A DNA stretch of 64,000 nt from Acinetobacter guillouiae CIP 63.46 (GTDB taxonomy: Bacteria; Pseudomonadota; Gammaproteobacteria; Pseudomonadales; Moraxellaceae), in NCBI RefSeq assembly GCF_000368145.1, contig NZ_KB849287.1, positions 62,001 through 126,000 of the forward strand, given 5' to 3'. The notes below the pieces were generated by a model. It was not told where the DNA came from. It saw only the letters and a program-made list of their open reading frames with translations, and made no database searches. The position numbers and the translations under genes were made by a program. Shown here in pieces: positions 1 through 8,397 of this stretch. Within the stretch, counting starts at the first letter, position 1, and each line of letters starts with the position of its first letter.

Positions 1-364
1 TTGGCAAAGTGTGAGCGAATAAATTATATGTTCCACCATAGAGTGTTGAAACCGATGCAATATTGTCACCCGCTTCTGCAATGGTCTGGATAGAATAGGT
101 GATCGCAGACATACCCGAAGCCAATGCTAAAGCACCAATACCGCCTTCAAGCGCACTCAGACGTTGCTCAAGCACAGCGGTCGTTGGGTTCATGATCCGT
201 GTATAAATATTACCCTGAACTTTCAGGTCAAATAGATCCGCACCATGTTGGGTATTATCAAAGGCATAAGAGGTGGTCTGATAAATTGGAACGGCGACCG
301 CTTTAGTGGTTGCTTCTGGTTCATAGCCTGCATGTATGGCAAGAGTTTCGTCTTTATATGTCAT
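1..364 (-). CDS. metY: O-acetylhomoserine sulfhydrylase family (MetY), 5' part only
   Basis: The gene runs off the left edge, so only about the first 121 residues are present. They read [18 protein letters not shown]..., then [11 protein letters not shown] and YTRIMNPTT, which is the N-terminal signature of the Cys/Met metabolism PLP-dependent enzymes, followed by [17 protein letters not shown]. By family knowledge MetY converts O-acetylhomoserine plus sulfide to homocysteine in methionine synthesis. The start is the ATG at 362-364, preceded on the minus strand by GGAAG at good spacing. The PLP lysine lies outside the window. A cystathionine gamma-synthase-type relative cannot be fully excluded from this piece, but the HAGYEPE and [14 protein letters not shown] stretches favour MetY. 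The gene is divergent from the phytase-like lipoprotein. Confidence 0.85.
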   Translation of the reverse strand, partial: MTYKDETLAIHAGYEPEATTKAVAVPIYQTTSYAFDNTQHGADLFDLKVQGNIYTRIMNPTTAVLEQRLSALEGGIGALALASGMSAITYSIQTIAEAGDNIASVSTLYGGTYNLFAHTLP

Positions 365-605
365 GTTCTTCCGTCAACTTTTTATTAAATTTCAATAGAG
401 TGTAACAAATAAATATATGAAGTAAACAAGGGTTTATATATTTTAAAATCATAAAAACAGATAAAGCCAACAATGCAGCCTGAGATAAATTGAGTATCAA
501 TGAGGAAAAATAGACCGAATATCGCTGAGTTTGTGAGCTGTCATTGTGGTGTCATTTGCTGAAACTAGCATAACAAATTCCATAAATTCAGTTATTAAAA
601 ACACA

Positions 606-2180
606 ATGAAAAAAGCAGCAATAAATAAACTGACCCGCCATAAAAGCACTTTAACTTTAGTCCTCTGTAGTTTACTGGGTTTGACCGCATGTTCTGATGA
701 TGATCAAGATTCAACAACACAGAAGACCTTAACCCAAAATATAACATTGGCATTTGGTGATGAAGCCTGTGTAATGGGGGGAACACGTATGCAGAGCGGT
801 TTAGACCGCAATGGTAATGGCAAACTTGAAGCCAGTGAAATCACTAAAACCGAAAACAGTTGTAAGCCCAATTTGTTTGCACAAGGTGTAGCATTGCCAT
901 TTAACGTACTGGGACGTTACTCTGCGAATGGTACGACCATTGATAGCTCGTTTGATATTCGTCAGGGTGGTTTTGGTTCTGATGTTGCTGCACATCCAAG
1001 TAATAAAAAGCAATTCTATGCATTGACCGATCGGGGGCCAAATGCAGACTTTACTGATAAATTATATGGTGCTGGTAAGGTTTTCGCCATTCCAGACTAT
1101 GTGCCGAAAATTGGTTTATTTGAAGTTCAAGACAATGGTACTGTGAAATTAATTAAAACCATCAATTTAAAAGATCGCGATGGAAAAGACATCACAGGAC
1201 TACCCAACACTTCTGCTTTAGGCGGCACAGGGGAAACACCGTATGATGTCAATGGAAAAGTGATTACTGTAGATCCAACTAAGCCTTACGATGTGGTGAG
1301 TAATCCAATTCGATTGGATGATTATGGCTTGGATAGTGAAGGGCTCACTGCACTTAACGATGGTACGTTCTGGGTCAGCGATGAATATGGACCGCATATT
1401 GTGCATTATGATGCCAATGGTGAAGAAATAGGGCGTATCAATCCATTTAAGGCTGATAAACGCAACAATTGGACTTTGCCCAATGAGTTTAGCTATCGCC
1501 GTGCCAATCGAGGGATGGAAGGCTTAACCATTAGCCCAGACCAAAAAACTTTGGTTGGGATTATGCAATCGACCATGAGTTTACCGAATAAAAATGTCAA
1601 TAAATCAACGTTGACGCGTATTGTGACGATTAATCTTGAAACAGGCAAAGTCGCACAATATTTATATCAGCAAGAGATAGCTGAAAATTCAAACTCTGCC
1701 ATTATTGCCCTCAGTGCAACACAATTTCTGGTTTTAGAACGAGATGGATTGTTTTATAAAGATACGCCAAATGTGATGAAAAATGTCTATCGTATTGATT
1801 TAAGCAAAGCCACCAATTTAGAAGATATTCAAACACAAAATGATGTCAAACAAGATGAAAAGCTCGGTTTAACCATTGCGGGCAAGACCTTAGAAGAATA
1901 CCAATTGGATAAAGGCTGGGACGGTTTAAAAGCATTTAATATTGTTCCAGCACCTAAAACATTGGTACTGGATATGGGGAAAGCGGTTAAATATCCACAT
2001 GATAAAATGGAAGGTCTGTGGTTGATCAATAGTACGACACTTGGGATTTTAAATGATGACGATATGGGGCTTTGGAATAATGCCAAAGGCATGGAGCCAA
2101 AGTATCTGGATGCGGCACGTACACGTATTGATATCAATACCTTATACATCATGGATAAATTGAATTTAAAAGGCCAATAA
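606..2180 (+). CDS. Esterase-like activity of phytase family lipoprotein
   Basis: This is a predicted exported lipoprotein of about 524 residues. The N-terminus MKKAAINKLTRHK, a hydrophobic stretch, and the lipobox LTAC (Cys about residue 29) indicate signal peptidase II processing. An upstream GTG at 546 is in frame but would put 20 polar residues before the signal, so I prefer ATG 606, although neither start has a strong ribosome-binding site. The body has the repeated blocks of the phytase-like esterase domain (beta-propeller type): GGFGSDVAAHP, ALTDRGPNADF, GLDSEGLTALNDGTFWVSDEYGPHIVHYD and NRGMEGLTISPD. Family members are annotated as esterase-like or phytase-like; the substrate is not known. 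It is followed by a terminator and then a second exported protein on the same strand. Confidence 0.8.
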   Translation: MKKAAINKLTRHKSTLTLVLCSLLGLTACSDDDQDSTTQKTLTQNITLAFGDEACVMGGTRMQSGLDRNGNGKLEASEITKTENSCKPNLFAQGVALPFNVLGRYSANGTTIDSSFDIRQGGFGSDVAAHPSNKKQFYALTDRGPNADFTDKLYGAGKVFAIPDYVPKIGLFEVQDNGTVKLIKTINLKDRDGKDITGLPNTSALGGTGETPYDVNGKVITVDPTKPYDVVSNPIRLDDYGLDSEGLTALNDGTFWVSDEYGPHIVHYDANGEEIGRINPFKADKRNNWTLPNEFSYRRANRGMEGLTISPDQKTLVGIMQSTMSLPNKNVNKSTLTRIVTINLETGKVAQYLYQQEIAENSNSAIIALSATQFLVLERDGLFYKDTPNVMKNVYRIDLSKATNLEDIQTQNDVKQDEKLGLTIAGKTLEEYQLDKGWDGLKAFNIVPAPKTLVLDMGKAVKYPHDKMEGLWLINSTTLGILNDDDMGLWNNAKGMEPKYLDAARTRIDINTLYIMDKLNLKGQ

Positions 2181-2192
2181 TTGCATAACAAC

Positions 2193-2216
2193 AGCCGCCC
2201 AAGAGGCGGCTTTTTC
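2193..2216 (+). terminator. Rho-independent terminator after the phytase-like gene
   Basis: AGCCGCC (2193-2199) and GGCGGCT (2205-2211) form a GC-rich stem with a 5-base loop followed by TTTTT. It lies 12 bases after the stop of the upstream gene and before the start of the next, so the two genes are probably not one simple operon. Confidence 0.9.
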
Positions 2217-2249
2217 TATAACCATCATTTAAAAATAATAGGTTCCTCA

Positions 2250-3122
2250 ATGAAAAAAATAGCCATTCTCACCGTTCTAACAAGTTTAATCACTACAACT
2301 GCTTGGTCTGTACCGCAAGTGACATCGCGTGAATATAAATTGTTGTTACAGCCAGACAAATTTAGCTATGCCAATGAGTCCGCTAACGTAAATAGCTATA
2401 TGCAACAAGCCAAAACGATTATTGCACAACAAATTACCCGTACAGTTTCAGGAACGATGATCTTAGACAAGCAACGCCAAATACGTTTTTATGATTCACC
2501 CAGCAGTTGCCTACTCAATAATATGGGCTATAGCTTTCGAGAACGGATTGAAAACGGAGCATCTGAAGTAACGCTTAAATTTAGAAGCTATGATCATTAT
2601 CTGTCTGATTTTTCCGATTTGAGTAGCTCGACTGCGGGAGCCAAAACCAAGCTTGAAGATGATATCACGCAAACAGCAACACAAGGATTTTTGGTGGGTT
2701 CCAGTAAATCCACCACAGTGGCAAATACACGGACAATCAATAAGTTTTTAGACATCCATACGCATTTTCCAAAATTTAAAGAAACCTTTGCCATCAGTGA
2801 TAATCAGCTGTTATCACCTGTAGGTGGACTCACCATTTATGAACGAAGTTATCGTGGGGTCAGCATTGATTTAGGCGAGTTTGATGCAGAGGTAGATATG
2901 AGTTTATGGTATACCCAAGCACCTTATGCAGGATTAAAACCTGCTGTAGTTGAAGTCTCGTTTAAGTATCAAGATCCAAATGCAAATTACACCAATAAGG
3001 TTGTACAACGTGCTGCCATTAGTTTTTCTGCTTTGAAATCATTGTCAAACTACAATGCACCAAGTTCAACTCAAACCAAGACGCAATTTGTATATCAGTA
3101 TCAGCCGAATTTTTGTTCGTGA
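2250..3122 (+). CDS. Secreted hypothetical protein with CYTH-like motifs
   Basis: A protein of 290 residues with a clear signal peptide (MKKIAILTVLTSLITTTAWS, cleavage probably before VPQV). The frame is open back to a TTG at 2181, but that extension would translate the terminator hairpin, so the ATG at 2250 is taken. I do not recognise a named family with certainty. The order of motifs resembles the CYTH / triphosphate tunnel fold: REYKLLL near the mature N-terminus, RFYDSPSSCLLNNMGYSFRE (compare the family pattern YYDTP..L...G..LR.R), SEVTLKFR, KLEDDI, and VVEVSFKYQ. The charged residues partly match the canonical EXEXK pattern, so catalysis is uncertain. A periplasmic CYTH-like protein would be unusual because characterised members are mostly cytosolic. 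Function unknown. Confidence 0.7.
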   Translation: MKKIAILTVLTSLITTTAWSVPQVTSREYKLLLQPDKFSYANESANVNSYMQQAKTIIAQQITRTVSGTMILDKQRQIRFYDSPSSCLLNNMGYSFRERIENGASEVTLKFRSYDHYLSDFSDLSSSTAGAKTKLEDDITQTATQGFLVGSSKSTTVANTRTINKFLDIHTHFPKFKETFAISDNQLLSPVGGLTIYERSYRGVSIDLGEFDAEVDMSLWYTQAPYAGLKPAVVEVSFKYQDPNANYTNKVVQRAAISFSALKSLSNYNAPSSTQTKTQFVYQYQPNFCS

Positions 3123-3259
3123 TCATGTGTGAGATCGCGATTTGATTACGTTTATCGGTGTGGAAAAATGTTTTCTTGATGCTTTTAAAATATCTCAATC
3201 AATTGGACAAATCTGAACAAAAATAGATAAATTCAGCGTATAATTGACGGTATTTATTT

Positions 3260-3276
3260 ATTCGCATTTTGCGAAT
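3260..3276 (+). other. Small hairpin in the ettA leader
   Basis: ATTCGC (3260-3265) and GCGAAT (3271-3276) form a six-pair stem with a five-base loop, 27 bases before the ettA start. A TATAAT at 3239-3244 lies just upstream and could be the -10 box, but no good -35 is seen. No U-tract follows, so it is not a terminator. Confidence 0.4.
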
Positions 3277-3302
3277 TTCTATTCATTATAGAGGAGTCCT
3301 AC

Positions 3303-4964
3303 GTGGCCCAATATATTTACACGATGAACCGTGTGTCGAAGATGGTTCCGCCTAAGCGCGAAATCCTAAAAGACATCTCTTTATCATTTTTCCCAGGTGC
3401 AAAAATTGGTGTACTTGGTTTAAACGGTGCAGGTAAATCTACCCTACTCCGTATTATGGCTGGCGTAGATAAAGATTTCTCAGGTGAAGCTCGTGCGCAA
3501 CCAGGTATTAAAATCGGTTATCTAGAGCAAGAACCACCATTAGATCCAAATAAAGATGTGCGTGGAAACGTTGAAGATGGTTTACGTGAACCATTAGATG
3601 CATTGGCACGTTTAGATGAAGTTTTTGCTGAATATGCAGCTGAAGATGCTGACTTTGATGCACTTGCAAAAGAGCAAGAGAAATTAGAAGCAATTATCCA
3701 TGCTTGGGATGCACACAACCTTAGCAACCAAATGGATCAAGCTGCAGCAGCATTGAATCTTCCAGCATGGGATTCTGACGTAAGCTTACTTTCAGGTGGT
3801 GAACGTCGTCGTGTAGCATTGTGTCGTTTGTTATTGTCTAAACCAGACATGTTATTGCTGGACGAACCGACTAACCATTTGGATGCAGAATCTGTATCTT
3901 GGTTAGAACGTTTCTTAAAAGACTTTGCCGGTACAATCGTTGCGATTACCCATGACCGTTATTTCTTGGATAATGTTGCAGAGTGGATTCTTGAGCTTGA
4001 CCGTGGACATGGTATTCCTTACCAAGGTAACTATTCTTCTTGGTTGGAACAAAAGAATGCACGTTTAGAGCAGGAAAATAAACAAGAAGAATCTTTTGCT
4101 AAAGCATTGAAAAAAGAATTGGAATGGGTTCGTTCAAATGCTAAAGGTCAGCAAAAGAAAAACAAAGCACGTATGGAGCGCTTTGAGGAGCTTAACTCAC
4201 GTGAGTTCCAACAACGTAATGAAACCTCTGAAATCTATATTCCACCTGGTCCACGCCTAGGGAATAAGGTTGTAGAAGTTGAAGGCATCAGCAAATCGTT
4301 TGATGGCCGTCTACTCTATGAAAACTTATCGTTCACAGTACCACCAACTGCGATTGTTGGTATCGTTGGTCCAAACGGTGCGGGTAAAACCACTTTATTC
4401 CGTATGATGACAGGCGAACAGCAACCAGATACCGGTACAGTTGTATTGGGTGAGTCTGTCAAAGTTGCTTATGTTGGTCAGATTCGTGACACTTTAGATA
4501 ACAATAAAACAGTCTGGGAAGAAGTTTCTGGCGGTTTAGATATCTTAAGAATTGGCGATTACGAGATCGCATCTCGTGCCTATATCGGTCGCTTTAACTT
4601 TAAAGGTCAAGATCAGCAAAAACGTGTTGGTGAATTGTCAGGTGGTGAACGTAACCGTTTACAACTTGCGAAGATCCTTCAGATGGGCGCCAACGTAATC
4701 TTACTGGATGAGCCATCAAATGACTTGGATATTGAAACTTTACGTGCGCTAGAGGATGCAATTCTTGTATTCCCTGGCACTGTCATGGTGGTATCGCATG
4801 ACCGTTGGTTCCTTGACCGTATTGCTACACATATCTTGTCATTTGAAAATGAACAGCCAGAATTCTACGAAGGTAACTATGCTGAATATGAAGCATATCG
4901 TTTAGCGCGTTTGGGTGATGCTGCTGTGCAAAAACGTACCAAATACAAAAAAATTGGTGGTTAA
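3303..4964 (+). CDS. ettA: Energy-dependent translational throttle protein EttA (ABC-F)
   Basis: A 553-residue soluble protein with two ABC ATPase domains and no membrane segment, the ABC-F layout; E. coli EttA is 555 residues. Domain 1 has Walker A GLNGAGKST (about 39-47), signature LSGGERRR (about 162) and LLLDEPTNHLD. Domain 2 has GPNGAGKTT (about 355), LSGGERNRL (about 446) and ILLDEPSNDLD. The linker is rich in charged residues (KGQQKKNKARMERFEEL), as expected for the tRNA-contacting region. By family knowledge it binds the ribosomal E site and gates translation according to ATP/ADP. The start is GTG at 3303 with a strong GAGGAG ribosome-binding site. It is monocistronic, ending at a terminator shared with the convergent Sel1 gene. 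Confidence 0.95.
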   Translation: MAQYIYTMNRVSKMVPPKREILKDISLSFFPGAKIGVLGLNGAGKSTLLRIMAGVDKDFSGEARAQPGIKIGYLEQEPPLDPNKDVRGNVEDGLREPLDALARLDEVFAEYAAEDADFDALAKEQEKLEAIIHAWDAHNLSNQMDQAAAALNLPAWDSDVSLLSGGERRRVALCRLLLSKPDMLLLDEPTNHLDAESVSWLERFLKDFAGTIVAITHDRYFLDNVAEWILELDRGHGIPYQGNYSSWLEQKNARLEQENKQEESFAKALKKELEWVRSNAKGQQKKNKARMERFEELNSREFQQRNETSEIYIPPGPRLGNKVVEVEGISKSFDGRLLYENLSFTVPPTAIVGIVGPNGAGKTTLFRMMTGEQQPDTGTVVLGESVKVAYVGQIRDTLDNNKTVWEEVSGGLDILRIGDYEIASRAYIGRFNFKGQDQQKRVGELSGGERNRLQLAKILQMGANVILLDEPSNDLDIETLRALEDAILVFPGTVMVVSHDRWFLDRIATHILSFENEQPEFYEGNYAEYEAYRLARLGDAAVQKRTKYKKIGG

Positions 4965-4983
4965 TCACTAATTTTGTAGATCA

Positions 4984-5012
4984 AAAAAACCAGCTTTCGA
5001 GCTGGTTTTTTA
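4984..5012. terminator. Bidirectional terminator between ettA and the Sel1 gene
   Basis: AAAAAACCAGC, loop TTTCGA, GCTGGTTTTTT. The symmetrical A and T tracts let it serve both convergent genes. The stop codon of the minus-strand gene (5010-5012) lies at its edge. Confidence 0.9.
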
Positions 5013-5408
5013 TTGTAAATAAAGCCGATAAAGTTGGTGTTGTGCTTCGAGATGACCTTGATTGGCGGCAAGCAACAACCATTTGTATGCATTCTTTTTA
5101 TCTGGCGATAGGCCGAGCTGGCCTTGTAGGTAAATCATGCCTAATTTATATTGGGCCGTGCTATATCCTTTAAGTGCTGAATGTAAAAAATACCAAATCG
5201 CGTTGCGTTGATATTTTTGGATTTTTTCATTTAACAGCTGATCTAAATCAAGAGGGTCACGCTGGTTAAGCGCCAGATGTTCATAACTGGTTGCGCGATG
5301 GTAAGTATGCATTGATTCAGACATTTTAAATGTATGATAGGGGCTGGAATAATGGTATTTATGGCTGACAATTTGGTTGAGCTTCCGTATTATTTTTATT
5401 AAATCCAT
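5010..5408 (-). CDS. Sel1-repeat protein
   Basis: A 132-residue protein whose C-terminal half has two Sel1-like (TPR-like) repeats: AIWYFLHSALKGYSTAQYKL and AYKWLLLAANQGHLEAQHQL. Such repeats mediate protein contacts; the partner is unknown. The N-terminal about 65 residues are not recognised and there is no signal peptide. The start is uncertain: ATG 5408 is used, with an in-frame ATG at 5324 as the alternative; neither has a good ribosome-binding site. It is clearly paralogous to the protein at 32058-32411, with the shared pattern AxWxYLxxALxGxxxAQYKxGxxYLxGQLGL in the C-terminal half. Confidence 0.75.
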   Translation of the reverse strand: MDLIKIIRKLNQIVSHKYHYSSPYHTFKMSESMHTYHRATSYEHLALNQRDPLDLDQLLNEKIQKYQRNAIWYFLHSALKGYSTAQYKLGMIYLQGQLGLSPDKKNAYKWLLLAANQGHLEAQHQLYRLYLQ

Positions 5409-5883
5409 AATGATTCACGCTTATTTTTATGAAATTACCCTTATAAGATTAAAGCAAATAACCAGAATAAGTAATCCCAATAACCATGATTTTTTTTCAT
5501 ATAAAAGTATTGCTAAACTGATTCGAGATTAATCATTTATTCAATTTTTGATGGCAGTAGGCCTCTTTGAAATTTTTTTAAAACCATAAATCAATAAACA
5601 GCCCCCTCATCCTAGCCTTCTCCCAAAAGGAGAAGGGACTTTCAATACCAATATGATTCACTCTAAATGATCGTTTTTTGATTGATGAACTAGTAGGCCT
5701 ATTGAGTTTAAGGCTTGGTACTTTGTATAAAATGAGCTACGAGGAGCTATTTAAAATCATATGGATTGTTTATCAGTTTTATCTTGGTATTTTAATTTTT
5801 GCTATTTGAATCAGACTAAATCAATTGCATATATAAAAGAATGCCAAAATAACATTCTTCTATATATGTGCGCTCACAATTAA
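5409..5883. other. 475-bp intergenic region with short repeats
   Basis: No coding frame is credible here. It contains a short inverted repeat CCTTCTCC(C)AAAAGGAGAAGG at 5616-5636 within the string CCCCTCATCCTAG, which resembles widespread interspersed intergenic repeats of Acinetobacter. AGTAGGCCT occurs twice, at 5556-5564 and 5692-5700. ATATGATT near 5650 reappears inverted as AATCATAT near 5755. The rest is AT-rich. Confidence 0.5.
5616..5637. repeat. Short palindromic intergenic repeat
   Basis: Eight-base arms CCTTCTCC and GGAGAAGG around CAAAA. No U-tract follows on either strand, so it is not a standard terminator. The surrounding text (CCCCTCATCCTAG before it) looks like a dispersed repeat family, but no second full copy is in this window. 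Confidence 0.5.
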
Positions 5884-6642
5884 TTAAAGACGCATCTCAA
5901 TCCCTTGTTCAGCAAGGTATTGTTTCGCTTCAGGAATAGAGTATTGACCAAAATGGAATATCGAGGCTGCCAATACAGCATCGGCACCACCTTTTAAAAT
6001 ACCATCTGCTAAATGTTGTAAATTACCCACACCGCCTGATGCAATGGTCGGAATGGTGACACGATCATTGATTTGACGCATTAGACCAATGTCATAACCC
6101 GCTTTCGTCCCATCTGCATCCATAGAGGTAACCAATAATTCACCTGCACCGAATTCTGCCATTTTGACCGCCCATTCAATCGCATCTATGCCTGTTGGTT
6201 TACGGCCGCCATGGGTGAAAATTTCCCATTTATTTTCACCGGTTCTTTTCGCATCGATTGCTACAACAATACATTGTGCACCAAAGCGCTGAGACGCTTC
6301 TTGAACGAACTCAGGATTAAATACCGCAGCAGAGTTGATGCTGACTTTATCTGCGCCTGCATTTAATAACAAACGAATATCTTCAACTTTACGAACACCG
6401 CCACCGACTGTAAGTGGAACAAACACACTTTCAGCCATACGTTCAACCGTACGGTAAGTGGTATCTCGGCCATTTGATGTTGCGGTAATGTCTAAAAAGG
6501 TGATTTCATCTGCACCTTGCTCATTATAACGACGGGCAACTTCTACAGGATCTCCTGCATCACGGATATCCAGAAACTGGACACCTTTCACCACACGACC
6601 ATTATCTACGTCCAGGCAAGGAATAATACGTTTAGCGAGCAT
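5884..6642 (-). CDS. hisF: Imidazole glycerol phosphate synthase, cyclase subunit HisF
   Basis: A 252-residue TIM-barrel protein. It starts [20 protein letters not shown] with catalytic Asp11; the second catalytic Asp sits in VVAIDAKR near residue 130. Phosphate-binding glycines appear in TVGGGVR and IASGGVGN. It uses ammonia from HisH to cyclise PRFAR to imidazole glycerol phosphate and AICAR in histidine synthesis. The start is ATG at 6640-6642, with GGAAAAAA before it on the minus strand; a TTG 12 bases upstream is in frame but covers that ribosome-binding site. Its partner hisH lies about 7 kb away on the same strand, so the his genes are split here. Confidence 0.97.
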   Translation of the reverse strand: MLAKRIIPCLDVDNGRVVKGVQFLDIRDAGDPVEVARRYNEQGADEITFLDITATSNGRDTTYRTVERMAESVFVPLTVGGGVRKVEDIRLLLNAGADKVSINSAAVFNPEFVQEASQRFGAQCIVVAIDAKRTGENKWEIFTHGGRKPTGIDAIEWAVKMAEFGAGELLVTSMDADGTKAGYDIGLMRQINDRVTIPTIASGGVGNLQHLADGILKGGADAVLAASIFHFGQYSIPEAKQYLAEQGIEMRL

Positions 6643-6755
6643 AATTTTTTCCAAAAATAACAGGCGATTATGAAAGTTCGTGACTTAGGTGCTACACCTC
6701 GATAGTCGAAGCGGTTATTCTATCAAACTTATGTAAGTTTTTTCGCAGGTTTTCT

Positions 6756-7706
6756 ATGTCGGTTTATACCACTTTGAGTTTAAAAGAAGTTCAACATTTT
6801 GCAGCACCTTATGGATTAGAGGTGGTTGAACTTAAACCAATTCAAGGCGGTGTGCAAAATACCAACTATTTTATCATTTGTGCTGATGGAACACAGTTTG
6901 TATTAACATTATTTGAAAATATGGATGCACAAGCAGCAGGAGAGTTAATTCCTGTCTTAGAACACTTGGGGCAACAAGGTTTGGCAGTTCCTGTTCCGTT
7001 AAAACATAGCGGTCAGTCGATTCATAGCTTAAAAGATAAACCTGCACAAATTGCGCCACGGATGTCAGGTAAACATCCGATGCCTTCTACAATCGCTCAA
7101 GTTGAGCAAATTGCTGTAGCACAGGCCAAAATGCATGTGGCGTTACAAGACTTCCCATTACAGCGTCAAGTGGCGCGTGATCATGCCTATTGGTATAACG
7201 TTGCTCAACAAATTAAACCGACTTTGGATGTGGCTGATAGCGCTTTGCTGAATAACCTTTTAGGTTTATATGAAGCACTGACCATGATGTATCCAAATCG
7301 ACCTAAAGGTTTTATTCATTCAGATTTGTTCCGTGACAATACTTTGTTTGAAGGCGATGAGTTAAAAGGCATTCTAGATTTTTATGAAATGAATCAAGAT
7401 GAATTACTTTTTGATATTGCGATTACCTTAAATGACTTTTGTACAGAATATCCAAGTGTTCGCTTGAATGAAGCCAAAGCAACGGCTTTCTTAAATGCAT
7501 ATACCTCGATTCGTCCCCTGACTGAAGATGAAAGAGCTTGTTTAGAGTTATATTTGGCTATGGCCGCAGGTCGCTTTTGGATGATGCGTTTACAAATCGC
7601 TCAGATGAATGCCGCTGAAGCACGCACAGGTGACGATATTTTGCAGAAAAATCCGCAAGAAATGCGTAATATGTTGATTGAAAGATTAAAGTTCGTGACT
7701 GCTTAA
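6756..7706 (+). CDS. thrB: Homoserine kinase (APH-fold ThrB)
   Basis: A 316-residue enzyme of the aminoglycoside-phosphotransferase-like kinase fold rather than the GHMP-type ThrB of E. coli. It has GGVQNTNYFI near the N-terminus (nucleotide loop), the catalytic motif HSDLFRDN (about 187-194, pattern HxDxxxxN) and ILDFYEM with the metal-binding Asp. It phosphorylates homoserine in threonine synthesis. This form of homoserine kinase is usual in pseudomonads and Acinetobacter. It is followed after 21 bases by the cold-shock/DUF1294 gene and could share a transcript with it. Confidence 0.92.
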   Translation: MSVYTTLSLKEVQHFAAPYGLEVVELKPIQGGVQNTNYFIICADGTQFVLTLFENMDAQAAGELIPVLEHLGQQGLAVPVPLKHSGQSIHSLKDKPAQIAPRMSGKHPMPSTIAQVEQIAVAQAKMHVALQDFPLQRQVARDHAYWYNVAQQIKPTLDVADSALLNNLLGLYEALTMMYPNRPKGFIHSDLFRDNTLFEGDELKGILDFYEMNQDELLFDIAITLNDFCTEYPSVRLNEAKATAFLNAYTSIRPLTEDERACLELYLAMAAGRFWMMRLQIAQMNAAEARTGDDILQKNPQEMRNMLIERLKFVTA

Positions 7707-7727
7707 TAGCTTTTTGTGGGAAAGAAA

Positions 7728-8366
7728 ATGCGTGATCAAGGTCGTTTAGTTGAATGGTTCGATGATAAAGGCTATGGCTTTATTCAACCAAATGATGGTG
7801 TAAAAGATCGCGTATTTTTACACATCAAAGATTTTGCACAAAAAGGGCCACGCCCAATCGTGGGCTGTGCCCTTGAATATGTGGTGCAATTAGACGGCCA
7901 AGGGCGTTATAAAGCAAAACAAGTCACATATTTAAAAGCCACACAAATGGCGAAAGTCACAAGCCAGCAAGCGGCTAAAGCCAAGCAGTTACATGCAGCA
8001 AAGCAGGCTAAATTACAGCCGATGCAAATTTTGTGCACTGTTTATATTATTGCTTTGGCAATTTTGACCATAAGCGGTTTGCTCAATGGCATGTTTATTC
8101 TTTTTGTCAGTATTATCAATGTGATGACCTATTGGTTTTATGCACAAGATAAAGAAGCTGCGCAGAGCAATCAGCGTCGTGTTCCTGAAAATACCCTGCA
8201 TATTTTAGCTTTTTTAGGTGGTTGGCCTGCAGCTTGGTTAGCACAGCAACGCTTACGACATAAAACACAAAAACAACCCTTTAAAAAGATTTATTTGTGT
8301 ACCATATTCTTTAATATTTTATTGATTTTATGGTTAATTTCGCCTTTGAATATGTTTAAGATTTAA
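7728..8366 (+). CDS. Cold-shock domain / DUF1294 membrane fusion protein
   Basis: A 212-residue protein in two parts. Residues about 1-65 are a cold-shock domain with RNP1-like GYGFIQPNDG and RVFLHIKDF. A short Lys/Ala/Gln-rich linker (about 66-100) leads to a DUF1294 membrane domain with hydrophobic segments around residues 102-140 and 185-210 and the motif RVPENTLHILAFLGGWPAAW, typical of that family. The fusion is a known architecture in gammaproteobacteria; the role is not established, though RNA binding at the membrane can be inferred. ATG 7728 with GGGAAAG before it is preferred to the in-frame GTG at 7716. Confidence 0.85.
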   Translation: MRDQGRLVEWFDDKGYGFIQPNDGVKDRVFLHIKDFAQKGPRPIVGCALEYVVQLDGQGRYKAKQVTYLKATQMAKVTSQQAAKAKQLHAAKQAKLQPMQILCTVYIIALAILTISGLLNGMFILFVSIINVMTYWFYAQDKEAAQSNQRRVPENTLHILAFLGGWPAAWLAQQRLRHKTQKQPFKKIYLCTIFFNILLILWLISPLNMFKI

Positions 8367-8397
8367 ACGGGCGTTAGCAAATTTAAAAGGGCTTACA

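Noticed and set aside
2181-2249. Upstream extension of the CYTH-like protein to TTG 2181
   Set aside because: It would translate the terminator of the preceding gene and bury the signal peptide; ATG 2250 is preferred.
5616-5637. Palindrome read as a terminator
   Set aside because: No U-tract on either strand and it is more than 200 bases from both flanking genes; a repeat is the better explanation.
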